The notes under the pieces were generated by a model. It did not search any database, was not told where the DNA came from, and saw nothing but the letters and a program-made list of their open reading frames with translations. 64,000 nucleotides of DNA from Megalobrama amblycephala (lineage: Eukaryota > Chordata > Actinopteri > Cypriniformes > Xenocyprididae): the NCBI RefSeq assembly GCF_018812025.1, contig NC_063052.1, positions 30,767,951-30,831,950 on the forward strand. The letters run 5' to 3'. Of the stretch, positions 11,631-22,952 are shown one piece after another. How positions within the stretch are numbered: the first letter of the stretch is position 1; every line of letters starts with the position of its first letter. The translations under genes were made by a program, and so were the position numbers.

Positions 11631-11915
11631 CAGGCACAAAGACAGCCACCTCTCTGGTAACATTTGTCCCGTTCTCCATGCACACATAAACCCCCGTGTG
11701 TCTCCAGGTGACCTGCTCCAGACTGAGAACACTGGAGGTGGGACTTCGGCTCTCGGTGTGGAACTCCGGAACGTTCTCCTCCCGCTTGAAGCGCCAGGTG
11801 ACGTTACTCCAGGCGGAGCAGGTGATGGTGAAGGAGGAGTTGATAGGGAGGACGACCTGTGGAACGTCGGGATTGAGTTCCAGACCTGAACTTCCCAGAC
11901 AGAGCAGAACCAAAC
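11631..11915 (-). CDS. pdgfrb: pdgfrb exon 3: end of signal peptide and Ig-like domain 1
   Basis: This 285-nt exon codes about residues 17-111. It starts LVLLCLGSSG, completing the hydrophobic core of the signal peptide, then gives D1 with cysteines in TITCSAWSN and VYVCMENG and the core tryptophan in VTWRFKREE. It ends in AVFVP before the D1/D2 joint. Possible glycosylation sites are NSS, NVT, NGT and NVT. Acceptor GTGTGCAG, donor CCTG|GTAAGAAT; phase 1 at both ends. This is the fastest-diverging domain, so identification leans on its neighbours. Confidence 0.92.
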
Positions 11916-12659
11916 CTGCACACACAACACCAACAAACCAGCATTGAGCTTAGATGCAACAAACCGTATTCTGTAAAACAGGCTGCACCGCTTCCGGTTC
12001 ACATCTTTTGTAAGTGCTTCATTAAATATTGAGCTGTTTTACCCAAGATGCCTTCAAAGGAGTGAGCAAAGATGAATAATATCCATTGCATATGATTTCT
12101 AAAAGTTGTTTTATTTTTCTTCTCACTAACATTTATTTAACATATATTTAAAACAAGTAAACCGGCAACAATAAAAAGAACTAGCTAGGTTAACTAATTA
12201 TCTTAAAAGTCTATAGACATTGCCGTCAGTTCGTACTGCCTTTAACAATTTCTCTGATAAGCAGATGCGATGAGACCAGTTTTCCTGTTTGTTCATGTGA
12301 CGTTTGGCATAAAGCCTATTCAGATTAGTAAAACTTTACTCATTACTGCTCTACGATAACTCAAGAATAATTTTGAGTAAAGTAATGTCGGGTTTCTCCA
12401 TGAGAATTTTGGGATTAACAAATTCTCAAGACATTACAGACTAGTGCAGAGAAAACATCCAAAATAAGTGTTTATTTTTATTAAAATGTATGTATTTGTG
12501 TCTGTAGATTTCAGTTACAATAAGTATCCTTAAAGGCCGTGAGTTTTTTTCTCCTGCACTGATTCAGAAATCTCCACTTCAATAGCTTTCCATCCACCAA
12601 ACTTTACTGTTTTATTCCTGTCTATATTCTGAAGGCTTTTACCGAGGGGTTTGCTTCTA

Positions 12660-14208
12660 TACTGCGTTCCAAATTATTATGCAATTGACATATCAGTAAA
12701 ATTTCAGTACAATAAACATTCAGATTTTAGTTTTTCTAAGAAAATGTTTGTTTGTTTATTTATCCATGTCTTTTTAGATAATTGGTATCAATCTCAGACA
12801 AAATAATTTGCCAGATCTATGGAAACCCTACTTAGAGGTTGTTCCACATTATTAAGCAAGTCACAGTTCTCATGCAATATGGGGAGGAAGAAAGATCTTT
12901 CTGAAGATGAAAAGCATGAAATGGTGCAATGTTGTGCAAAAGGCATGAAAACAACTAATATTGTGTGAAACTGAATGGAGATTATCGAATTATCATAAGA
13001 TTTGTGAGTGATTTAGAGCACAGCAGAACTCGGTCAGATAGAGGCTTATTAATGAAAGTTCCTATCAAAAAAATGTATTGTATTAAAAGGGCAGCTATAA
13101 AAAAAGCCAGTGTTGAGCAGCAAACAGGTATTTGAAGCTCCTGGTGTCTCTGGAGTCTCAAGAAGCTCTCCATGCAGGCTGGCAGTTGTGCGTAAAGATG
13201 CATTTTAGACACCACTATCCAAACCTAACAAAGAGAAACATTTACAGTGGGTGTAGAAATAAATTTTCAAACAGTTTTATTGCTGTGGTGTTTTTTTGCA
13301 GCATGGGATAGTGCATAGTGCATTGTACAATAGTGTATTGTACTATGCACTATCCTCCTTTTTATACCATAGCTGAAAATGGCTAGTTATGAACTCCACA
13401 TATCTTGCAAAAGTCATTTTAATACCCTCCATCTCACTTCCCAGTATTCCAGCCCAAATCATCACCCACTAGCTCCTTGCTGACGTCGCAGTCTTGTTGG
13501 AACATGGTGGCCATTCACCAACCATCCAGAAATCCATCCATTTAGACCATCCATTGTAGTACGGCATTAGTCAGTGAATAAAACTATTTTAAAATGAGTC
13601 TTCATGTATTTCTAAACCCACTGTAAATGTTTCTCTTTGTGAGGTTTGGTTTGGAGTGGCTGAAATGCATCTTTAAGCACAACTGCCAGCCTGCATGGAG
13701 TTTCTTGAGACTCCAGAGGCACCAGCAGCTTCAAATACCTGTTTGCTGCTCAACACTGGCTTTTTTTTTATAGCTGCCCTTTTAATACAATACATTTTTT
13801 TGACAGGAACTTTCCTCAATAAGCCTTTATCTGACCGAGTTCTGCTGTGCTCTAAATCACTCACAAATCTTATGATAATTCGATAATCTCCATTCAGTTT
13901 CACACAATATTAGTTGTTTTCATGCCTTTTGCACGACATTGCACCATGTCATGCTTTTCATCTTCAGAAAGATCTTTCTTCCTCCCCATATTTCATGAGA
14001 ACTGTGACTTGCTTAATAATGTGGAACAACCTCTAAGTAGGGTTTCCATAGATCTGGCAAATTATTTTGTCTGAGATTGATACCAGTTATCTAAAAAGAC
14101 ATGGATAAATAAACGAACAAACATTTTCTTAGAAAAACTAAAATCTGAATGTTTATTGTACTGAAATCTTACTGATTTGTCTCTTGCATAATAATTTGGA
14201 ACGCAGTG
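12660..14208. mobile_element. Tc1/mariner foldback element: two inverted 5' halves, 1.55 kb palindrome
   Basis: Both ends read TACTGCGTTCCAAATTATTA or its CACTGCGTTCC variant inwards and are flanked by TA. Left arm 12660-13260 and right arm 13609-14208 are inverted copies about 600 bp long. Each codes the same start of a Tc1-type transposase: GGGGAGGAAGAAAGATC reads GRKKDLSEDEKHEM in the left arm. The right arm has lost that start codon but keeps a longer frame (13673-13903, minus). No catalytic-domain half was recognised. The middle (13261-13608) includes a 50-bp hairpin at 13306-13355. The element cannot be autonomous. It lies in pdgfrb intron 2. Confidence 0.8.
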
Positions 14209-14546
14209 TATATGATTGACATTTTAATACTAAAGCATAGTGGAAATGTATTTTTTAATGGCAGTGTTTTCTGATTTATGGAGTGATAAAAAAAAGAAAA
14301 GAAATCCAAAATATCTTCCGTAAAAACCTTTAACTCTAACATGTCGACAAAATGTAACTTGAAGAAGAATTTGAACCTGGCTTTTTCCAATGTTCAGATT
14401 TCTTTGCAAATGTATGCAAATTAGTGCATTTTTTTAATTAGATATTAATTAATTACACATTACATTTCAGAAATATTTTAATACAAAACAATTGTCCTAA
14501 TACAATCAACAGGGGAAGCATGATGATATCTACCAGTTGTCTTGCC

Positions 14547-14899
14547 TTAAAGGGATAGTTCACCCAAAAATGAAAATTACCCCATGATTTATTCACCCTC
14601 AAGCCATCCTAGGAGTATATGACTTTCTTCTTTCAGACGAACACAATCGGAGTTAAAAAATATCCTGGCTTTTCTAAGCTTTATAATGGTTGTGATTAGA
14701 GCCCAAAAAAGTCCATCCATCCATCATCGATAAAAATGTACTCCACGCAGCTCCAGGGGGTTAATAACAAAAGTAACGAGCTTACGGCGCAACAAGTGTT
14801 AACTTTTGGCTGAAAGAAGATAGTTATAGACGCATAGAATGGATTGATGGTAAGTAAATTATGCGGTAATTTTCATTTTGGGGTGAACTAACCCTTTAA
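14547..14899. mobile_element. TTAA-flanked MITE
   Basis: Starts TTAAAGGGATAGTTCACCC and ends GGGTGAACTAACCCTTTAA, near-perfect inverted repeats bounded by a TTAA on each side. The interior has ACCCTCAAGCCATCC and GACTTTCTTCTTTCAG, as in an abundant cyprinid MITE. The TTAA target points to piggyBac- or Kolobok-type mobilisation. Related copies are at 20273-22101, 23685-23800, 31325-31510 and 42295-42559. Confidence 0.85.
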
Positions 14900-15148
14900 A
14901 ACAGGTTTTTAAGTTACAATATATCTTCATGTGAGAATCTAGATAAATTAGTTTTCCAAAACGGTTAGTGTTTCAGGAATTTTAATTGCTTTTAATAACC
15001 GAAAGTGTCAAATAAGCAACAAAATAATGTTTTTTTAATTTCTCTACATTAAACACAGAAGACACTGAGGTTCAGGCATGAATAAACTAAGCTTTAGGTC
15101 GGGTTTATTTGGTTAAGTCATTATTTTGGGGTTTGTTTAGTCTGTTAC

Positions 15149-15228
15149 CTGTTGTCATGGCAGTCAGTTGGAACCGGCTGATGGTGAAACTCTTCATGCT
15201 GTCTTCCAGAGAAGGACACGTTTAGACT
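15149..15228 (-). CDS. pdgfrb: pdgfrb exon 2: start codon and signal peptide start
   Basis: The exon is 80 nt: 31 nt of 5' untranslated sequence and 49 nt coding (15149-15197). The ATG at 15197-15195 opens MKSFTISRFQLTAMTTG, the start of a signal peptide whose hydrophobic core continues in exon 3. Acceptor CATCTGCAG, donor AACAG|GTAACAGAC; phase 1 out, matching exon 3. A second in-frame ATG codes M14 and would leave too little signal sequence, so the upstream ATG is preferred. Human PDGFRB likewise starts in exon 2. Confidence 0.88.
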
Positions 15229-15639
15229 CTGCAGATGGAGGAAAAACAACTCAGGATTGATTCGCCTCAAAGCCAAAGGAAACAGCAACCTTACACAACT
15301 TACCTCAACATTTATTTTTACAAAAGAGAATATTTCTCAGTATTCCTCTAGTGAAGTCCTTTTAAAAACTCATGCGCATGAAAGAATATACAAAGAGTTC
15401 CTGACTATATTTCCATGACATGATCTTTAATTTTCTTGCATATCTTCATTCAACTGACTGGATGTGAAACGCTGTGTGGAATAACACACGGGCCGCTTCT
15501 CACACAGGCTTCAGAGAGGGACGCACATGCCTGACTGCACACAAACAGAAGCATGTTTCACAAACGCTGTTATTGTTGCATTTTTCACTGCGGCACATTC
15601 AGTGACATCTACTGCACTCACAATGAGCTTCCCAACAAA

Positions 15640-16130
15640 ACAACAGCTTCATACAAATTAAATTAAATTAGTAAAATATATTCATGCATTATTTGTATGA
15701 TATAAACAAAGAAATAAATAACATAACATAAAGTTAAAAAGTAAATAAAAATAAAATGAAAAATGAATGAATGAATACACAAACAAACATAAATCAATTT
15801 AAGAATTAATAATTAAATGCATGCATGAGTAAAGGAATGAACAAATCAATATGAGAATCAATAAATGAATGAAAGTGTGAGTGAATGAACAAATTAATCA
15901 ATGTAAGGAATCAAAAAATGAATCAATGCAAGAGTGAATGAATGAATCAATGTGAGAATCGATAAATTAATGAATCTGTGAGTAAATGGAAAAACTAGTC
16001 AATGTATGAATAAATAAAAATAAACAATATCATGAAATGAATAAAATAAAAGAATGAATATAAAAAAATTATAATAAAAATAAAATAAAAAATATAAATT
16101 AAAATAAGTAAAATAAAAAAAATAATTCAA
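15640..16130. repeat. Degenerate AT-rich (GAAT)n-type low-complexity tract
   Basis: Diverged AATGAATGAA, AATCAATGTGAGAATC and AAATAAAA tracts resembling the array at 10690-11460. No gene seen. Confidence 0.7.
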
Positions 16131-16414
16131 GCACAAATGCTGCAGAATGACGTACACACTTAACTTGAATACTAATTTTTAAAACTTCATTTTGATCACA
16201 TCAAAAAATATCATCATACCTCTGAAGTGTAAGACTTTAGCACCATTTATTTACAGAAAGCCTTTGAGTATCTGTAGGTGCTTTTGAAAGCACAAATAAA
16301 CATTAAAGTTTACATGATCTGTCTAATTATGAGAGATCTGATCCCTTTTAAGGTGTTCTAGGGGTCAGTCATAGAGGTCAGAGGTCAAAATGAGCCAAAT
16401 CCACCAGGATGTGG

Positions 16415-16700
16415 GTGTGTGTGTGTGTGTGTGTAAGTAAACACTAGGGTTGATGGGATGGGGTTGTTGTGGATGGAAATGGATGGATGGGTGGGGTGAG
16501 GTGGGGGTGGGTGTTTTGGAGGTCTGGAAACAGTTAAAGCTGGATCACTGGGTGCAAAACCAGGGTGGGAAAAACCAGAGAGGGCGGAAGAAGAACATAT
16601 CGCGGAGAAGAGGCGGAGGGCAAAAAAGCGGAGGAGGAACCCTTCGAGGGAGTCACTGGAAAAAGAGCGAAATGCATAACTCTGGAGAAATGAGCTCTTA
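16415..16700. repeat. (GT)n followed by G/A-rich low-complexity stretch
   Basis: (GT)n at 16415-16434, then strongly purine-skewed plus-strand sequence (GGATGGGTGGGGTGAGG, later GAGGCGGAGGGCAAAAAAG). The open frame across it is short and unrecognised. From here to 18000 I see no supported gene or clear element. Confidence 0.6.
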
Positions 16701-18000
16701 ACTCGTTAAATATGTTTGGTAGGGTGATCTAATCATTGGTATTTTTAGCCACACAATGAAACTCGAAGTTCTCAAGTGTTGCTTCATGAAATAAAGCAGA
16801 TTTCAGGATGAAATCATCTTTTTGCTCTCATAAACTTTAATATATTTGCATACTCGCATAGTATAGTTCTGATGTTTACTCTACTGTTCAACTGAAAGGT
16901 CTAATACAGTTTAACACATACACTTCATACTGAAAACATTTTCCGACCAGTCAATAAGTAATAATTTGCTGTCGAGTCTTTTAAAAATATCATCACTATC
17001 TCACCAGAGCAATCAAAATCAAGCATCCCACACAAATCCTGTGAGATGCCCATTAAGGCTCTCTCTCTCGTCACTAATATACTGCCAGAGGAAAAACGCA
17101 GTTCATAAAATGCTGCTGGTCCCTCAGGAGCGACATACAGAACAGAACAAGGAGCCTTGAGTGCTGTTATAGTTGCTTTAGGAGGAGTTTGTGCAATGTG
17201 TATTCCCAGAAAAGACTTGGAAACTTTCTCATGATCTCCGATACACAGGGGACGTTGACAGAGACCCCAGGAGTCATGCTTACACACACATACACATGAC
17301 TGTGAGTCAATGAACTATTTAAGTCCTTCTGAAGATGCATAAAACTGAAGGAATCAAACAGTCAATGCAAATAAAAATAGGCCATTTTAAAATGAGAAGC
17401 ATCAGGTCTGTAAGCTGCAGTTACTTTTCTAGTTTTAGAATGTGCTGAACCCTCTGAAAGCTGCAGTGAGACCAAGAGCACCAGAAAAAAACATAACATC
17501 TGAAAAAAGGCAAGATGAATACGGTGGAATATTTCGCTGCCAAGCAGCCCAGCAATGAAAAGAGCTCTGAATCAAACCCTTTCAGAGGGAGAGAGAGAGA
17601 AACACTGGCTAAAAAACACAGAAGAAGAAGAAGAATATGAAAGACTAAAGAACGGTAGCTCTGAAGGAAAGAGAGAGAGGCCAGAATGAGGCTGAGGTGG
17701 TCCATGTCAGAACGGGCTCTTTTTCATGCTAACATCTCTCTGGGCTCTAGAAAAGCTTCACTGTGGCCAACCTGCGTCAGAAAGACCACAGACTCATGCA
17801 GGAGCCGTCAGATTGCTGAAAAGAGCTCATGCAAAAAACAATTATGCATTAGATTAGGGAAATCTAATGCTGCCATTGTCATCCACCCTCATCTGGTACT
17901 GTAGACTTCAACATTAAATTAGCATTTATGATAGAAACACCAGCTATACAACATGAAAAGTCAGAAATCCTTTATCAATGCAGGTGAGATCAGAGTATAC

Positions 18001-18812
18001 CTGCTTTGGGTGGTTGCCAGGGTGTTGCTATGCAGTTGCTACAGCATTCTAAGCATTTAGTGTTGCTATGTTTTTAAGGTGTTCTAGGTGGTTGCTAAGG
18101 CATTCTAAGCATTTTACAGTGTTGCTTTGTGCTTTTTAAGATGTACTGGGTGGTTGCCAGGGCATTATTATGTGAGAGCTAAGGTGTTCTAAGCATTTTG
18201 TAGTGTTGCTGTGCGGTTTTAAGGTGTACTGGGTGGTTGCTAGGGCGTTACTATACATGTGCTAAGGTGTTCTACGCATTTTTGATTGTTGCTGTGCGGT
18301 TTTAAGGTGTTCTGGGTGGTTGCCAGGGCGTTACTATGCATGTACTAAGGTATTTTAGAGTGTTGCTGTGTGGTTTTAAGGTGTTCTGGGTGGTTATCAG
18401 CTTGTTGCTCTTAGTTGCCAAGGTTCTAGTTGTTTCATTTTAGAGAGTTGCTGTGCAGTTTAAACAATATTCTGGGTGGTTGCCAAGGTGTTGCTATGCA
18501 GCTGCTACGGCATTAAAAAAAACTTGATAGTGCTGCAACATGTATTTTTTTTAAGGTGTTCTGGGTGGCTGATTGGGCATTCTAAGCATTTTATAGTGTT
18601 TCTATGTGCTTTGTAAGATGTTCTGGGTGGTTACCAGGGTGTTACTATGCATGTGCTGAGGTGTTTTAAGCATTTTAGAGTGTTGCTGTGTGGTTTTAAG
18701 GTGTTCTGGGTGGTTACCATGGTGTTGCTATGCAGTTTCTAAGGCGCTGTAAGCATTTTAGAGTGTTGCTATGTGATTTTTAAGGCATTCTGGGTGGTTG
18801 CTAAGTAGTTTC
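18001..18812. repeat. Minisatellite of about 80-bp GGTGGTTGCCAGGG units
   Basis: About 11 diverged copies of a unit containing TTCTGGGTGGTTGCCAGGG, TTGCTATGCA, TTCTAAGCATTTTAGAGTG and TTGCTGTGTGGTTTTAAGG. Copy starts fall near 18007, 18083, 18145, 18226, 18308, 18380, 18468, 18557, 18620, 18702 and 18788. Dispersed fragments are at 20090-20235, 30310-30390 and, inverted, 46080-46120. Confidence 0.85.
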
Positions 18813-18815
18813 TTA

Positions 18816-19083
18816 CTGTGCGTTCACACCACCTCCAGCAAGAGCGTCAAAATTCACCTTGGCTGCCCTGCCAACAATGCTTTACTGTGCGTTCAAACCG
18901 CCGTTGGCGGGAGGGTCAAAGTAAATGACAAGTTGTGGCAACCAATCGGAATCCTCTCAAGCAAGGACCTCTACATTCAGATCGGTTGCCACTGAACCGC
19001 GTCATGGCTCATTACAATAAAGTTGAACTTGCTCTCACAGTCCAAGACGCGTCCACGCCGCTCTCGCCGGTGTGAACGCATAG
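18816..19083. mobile_element. Harbinger-like MITE (TTA target duplication)
   Basis: Ends CTGTGCGTTCACACC and GGTGTGAACGCATAG are 15-bp inverted repeats with one mismatch, flanked on both sides by TTA. The 3-bp TTA duplication is typical of PIF/Harbinger. The interior repeats the end motif at about 18886 (GTGCGTTCAAACCGCC). The element sits at the edge of the 80-bp minisatellite. Confidence 0.8.
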
Positions 19084-19489
19084 TTACTGTCTGAAGATAC
19101 TAGTTATAGTGATGATTGAGTCTAAAAGCTCTATCATGCTATCATGATATATTGGTTTACTTAATGTAAACAGATGTGGCGTCCACTGAGTGTCCTTAGA
19201 GTGTGTGTATGTGTGTGTGTGTGTGGGTGTTGAGATGGGAACGGCGTGCTCGTCTGACCCTTCCCAGCATCCCGATCTCCTGCTAACACTCTCAAACGTG
19301 TCATTTTGTGACACAACAGATACATGCCAGAATTCCCAGCAGACGTCACACGGCTTCCGCAAGGACCGTCGTTCTTGCACCCATATAAACTATCCCCGAG
19401 CTGCTCGTCTCTGCTGGGATTATCTTTATACGGGAGATTGTTTTCCTTAAACATCTGGCAGCGCCGCACTGATGAAGTGGGAGCCAGTT

Positions 19490-19506
19490 GGGGGGGGGGG
19501 GGGGGG
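19490..19506 (+). repeat. G17 homopolymer
   Basis: Seventeen consecutive G on the plus strand. It could form G-quadruplex structures and is a likely site of length error in assembly. Confidence 0.95.
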
Positions 19507-19839
19507 TCACCAAAACTGCCGTCTGTTCTTCTGCACAGGCTCCTGGGAAACATACGCAGCCTTGAAAGAAAAGTGGAAAAAGAAAAACAAAGGCACTGAG
19601 AAAAGAAACAATTTTAGATGTTGTTCTTCGCATTCAGCTGCAGGGCCTCCTTCTTCCTGTGTGTGTTCGGGAACATGTGTATAGATTCAGCGTGGGTGTG
19701 TGAGAGACATGCAGACCACCAAGTCCAGGAATAACGCACACATACTTGAATAAAACCATCCGAAAATCCCCCTCGGACAGCCGGAGCTCCTTAAAAGTTG
19801 CGAAAAACACTGTGCGTCTGCTGCTGTGCCCTCCGTGTG

Positions 19840-20090
19840 GTGATGAGACATCATATTCACAGTACAACAGAACCACATTAAGGGAACTAGACACAGGAAC
19901 TAGACTATGCACTTTTAAAAAAGTATCACTAGAGACATTCCTTGAGGATTTGAATTTCTATTATCTATGCACTTTTTGTTTGTCTGTTTCTGTGAATGCA
20001 TATACAATACATGTTTTTCTCTTCTGTTATGCACATTGTCAACACAGTTATAAAAATCTGCTATATAAATAAAGCCTTGCTTACTATCTG
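19840..20090 (+). repeat. Probable retroposon 3' tail
   Basis: The sequence ends in CTGCTATATAAATAAAGCC, the same GCTATATAAATAAA terminus seen at 29450-29470 and 57749-57762. The upstream part is diverged and its left boundary is uncertain. Confidence 0.4.
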
Positions 20091-20235
20091 TTCTAGGTGG
20101 TTGCCAGGGTGTTGCTAAGCAGTTGCCAACGCGTTCTGAGTGGATGTTTGACAATGCTAGATAAAGCATTTCCTATGCTATTTTGGGTTGATCGCAGTTG
20201 CTAGGGCGTTGCTAGGGAGTTGCTAGGGTGTTTTA
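20090..20235. repeat. Fragment of the GGTGGTTGCCAGGG repeat
   Basis: GGTGGTTGCCAGGGTGTTGC and GTTGCTAGGGCGTTGCTAGG match the unit of the array at 18001-18812. Confidence 0.75.
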
Positions 20236-20365
20236 GTATAAACATCTCAGACAATGTTGACTCGAAGCTCCATTAAAAGGATATTTGACCCAAAACAGAT
20301 AATTTATTCACCATCATGCCATTCTAAACCTGTATTTCTTTCTTCTCCAGAACTCAAAAGAAATA

Positions 20366-21898
20366 CAGGTGCTGGTCATATAATTAGAATATTGTGAAAA
20401 AGTTCATTTTTTTATTGTAAATTATTTTAAAAAATGAAACTTTCATTTATACTAGATTCCCTACATGTAAAGTAAAACATTTCAAAAGTTTTTTTTTTTA
20501 AATTTGTTGATTAGAGCATACAGCTAATGAAAGTCCAAAATCCAGTATCCCAAAATATTAGAATATTTACATTTGAGTTTCATTAAATGAACATCCCTAC
20601 AGTATAAATTTCGGGTTTCTCTTGTTCCTTGAAACCACACTAATGGGGAAGACTGCTGACTTGGCAATGGTCCAGGAGACAATCATTGACACCCTCCACA
20701 AAGAGAGTAAGTCACAGAAGGTCATTACTGAATGGGGTGGCTGTTTACTGATGTATCAAAGCATATTAAATGCAAAGTTGACTAGAAGGAAGAAATTGGG
20801 TAGGCAAAGGTGCACAAGCAACAGGGATGACCGCAAGCTTGAGAATACTGTCAAGTAAAGCCGATTCAAACACCTGGGAAAGCTTCACAATGAGTCAACT
20901 GAAGCCGGAGTCAGTGCATCAAGAGTCACCACACTCAGACATCTTCAGGAAAAGGACTACCAAGCCACTTCTGAAACAGAAACAACATCAGAAGCATCTT
21001 ACCTGGGCTAAGGAGGAAAAGAACTGGACAGTGAACAGTGGTCGAAAGTCCTCTTTTCAGATAAAAGTAAATTTTGCATTTCATGTTGAAATCATGGTCC
21101 CAGAGTCTGAAGGAAGACTGGAGAGGCACAGAATCCAAGCTGCTTGAAGTCTAGTGGGAAGTTTCTGAAGTTAGTAATGATTTGGGGGGCCGTGACGTCT
21201 GCTGGTGTTGGTCCATTGTGTTTTATCAAGTGCAAAGTCAATGCAGCCATCTTCCAGGAGATTTTGGAGCACTTTATGCTTCCATCTGCTGACAAGCTTC
21301 ATGGAGATGCTGATTTCCTTTTCCAGCAGGACTTTAGCACCTGCCCACAGTGCAAAAACCACTTCCAAGTGGTTTGCTGACCATGATATTACTGTGTTTT
21401 ATTGGCCAGCCAACATGCCTGACCCCTGAATCTATGGGATATTTTCAAGAGAAAGATGAGAAACAGTCGATCCAAAAATATACAGATGATCTGAAGGCTC
21501 AATAGTGCCTCAGCAGTGCCACAGGCTGATCACTTCCATGCCACACTTCACTGATGCTGTAATTTGTGCTAGGAGCAAGTCATTTGCTGTAATATGTGCT
21601 GCCGACCAAGTATTGAGTGTACAAATGAACATACTTTAAAGAACTTGAACTTTTCTGTTTTGAAAATCCATTTTTTATTGATCTTAGGAAATATTCTAAT
21701 ATTTTGAGATACTGGATTTTGGACTTTCGTGAGCTGTACGCTCTAATCATCAGAATTCAAAAAAAAAAAAACAACTTTTGAAATGTTTTACTTTACATGT
21801 AGGGAATCTAGAATATATGAAAGTTTCATTTTTAAAAATAATTTACAATAAAAAAAATGAACTTTTTCATGATATTCTAATTATATGACCAGCACCTG
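20366..21898 (+). mobile_element. Tc1-like transposon, 1.53 kb, long inverted repeats, TA flanks
   Basis: Ends CAGGTGCTGGTCATATAATT and its inverse, with inverted repeats close to 200 bp, flanked by TA at 20364 and 21899. The interior is a decayed transposase gene (see separate entry). The long terminal repeats resemble the IR/DR arrangement of Tc1-like elements. Confidence 0.88.
20640..21480 (+). pseudogene. Tc1-like transposase pseudogene
   Basis: Pieces of a Tc1-type DDE transposase are visible in changing frames: an N-terminal DNA-binding remnant (KVITEWGGCL region), HLTWAKEEKNWTVNSGRKSS about 21000-21060, VMIWGAVTSAGVGPLCFIKC about 21175-21230, FLFQQDFSTCPQCKNHF about 21315-21365 where the family has QQDNxP, then FYWPANMPDP. 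Frameshifts and stops separate the pieces and the second catalytic aspartate block is altered. Not functional. Confidence 0.8.
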
Positions 21899-21945
21899 TA
21901 CTTTAAAGAATGTTAGGGTTCAAACAACATTCACTTTCATTGTAT

Positions 21946-21992
<47 letters not shown>

Positions 21993-22144
21993 CACTGGGA
22001 TATTTTTCCACAAAAGAAAGAAAGCCATACATGTTTGAAATACCGAGAGAGCTTAAGTAAATAATGACATAATGATCATTTTGAGAGAACAATCACTTTA
22101 AGTCTCCTGAAAAATGAAAGACAACATGTGAGCAATAACACCTT

Positions 22145-22944
22145 TAGAGGTGTAAAGTATTTGAGTAATAGTTCTTCATTACTATATGCATTAAATAACC
22201 ATAGAATGAATCAAAATAAGAAAATCTCTGTTTCTTGTTTTCAAACTCAATTTTTAAGTAGTTAAGTAAAATCTTTTTTGGCTAGATACTTAAAGGTGCA
22301 ATAAACGATTTCTGAGAAACGATTTTGAAAGTGGATTGGACCCTGCACCACAACACATTTATAGCCAATCAGCAGTAAGGGGGCGTATACACCCATTAGG
22401 GGGAGGTGCATGTGTTGCATAGCATGCTTGTGAATTTGGGGGTGGAGCTATCAAGATAGGGTAGGGGCGTGTTTATTTTGGCGATTTCAAATATCAACAG
22501 CACTTCTCAGAAATCGCTTACTGCACTTTTAAGACTTGAGTAAAAATATTTGACGCACTTTAAAGTCGGCTTTATAGCCTTTTCTTCCCTATTGTGACAT
22601 ATATTCGAGTGAAACTATTTCTCGAACAAGAAAAAAAATGTAGGACGGGACTTGATTTTGTCCAATGGAATCGGATGGTTGTGGTTTGCTATTGGTGGAT
22701 CTCATGTGAGTGACATGTTGCCCCACCCTCACGTTACTAAACACATCATCAGAGAAGAGACGTCACTGCAAGAGTTAGAGGAAATTATTTTAGGGCATGT
22801 GAATTAAAATAAAATAATGATGTGAACGAATAGTCATTCATAATAAACACTGAAATATTCCATTTAAAAAAAAACAAATTGTCAATTTTGATTTCAATAC
22901 AACTTTAACTTAAGTACAGTTTCTCAGTTCTTTTTACACCTCTG
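22145..22944. mobile_element. hAT-like nonautonomous element with 8-bp target duplication
   Basis: Left end TAGAGGTGTAAAGTATTTGA and right end TCTTTTTACACCTCTG are inverted repeats. They are flanked by AACACCTT (22137-22144) and AACATCTT (22945-22952), 7 of 8 matching, as expected for an aged hAT insertion. It carries a later TTAA MITE at 22290-22532. A better preserved relative is at 47718-48219. Confidence 0.75.
22290..22532. mobile_element. TTAA-flanked MITE nested in hAT element
   Basis: Ends TTAAAGGTGCAATAAACGAT and TCGCTTACTGCACTTTTAA are inverted repeats, with the shared AAACGATTTCTGAGAA / TTCTCAGAAATCGCTT stem. TTAA occurs at both boundaries. The interior is GC-richer (GGGGGCGTATACACCC). 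Confidence 0.82.
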
Positions 22945-22952
22945 AACATCTT

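Larger units (their letters stand above)
20273..22101. mobile_element. TTAA-flanked MITE split by a Tc1 element and a (CA)n run
   Basis: The left piece (20273-20365) begins TTAAAAGGATATTTGACCC and contains TTCACCATCATGCCATTC. The right piece resumes at 21899 with CTTTAAAGAATGTTAGGG and ends GAGAACAATCACTTTAA at 22101. Removing the Tc1 element (20366-21898) and one TA restores the contiguous AAGAAATACTTTAAAGAATG, the order found in the related MITE at 42295-42559. A (CA)n run at 21946-21988 has expanded inside the right piece. Confidence 0.8.

Noticed and set aside
2126..15228. csf1r, pdgfra or kit as the minus-strand gene
   Set aside because: Domain-joint sequences and D3/D4 motifs fit PDGFRB better, and cdx1 is the neighbour of PDGFRB in other vertebrates. 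Kinase exons would settle it.
20366..21898. Active Tc1 transposon
   Set aside because: Transposase pieces lie in different frames with stops and an altered second catalytic block.
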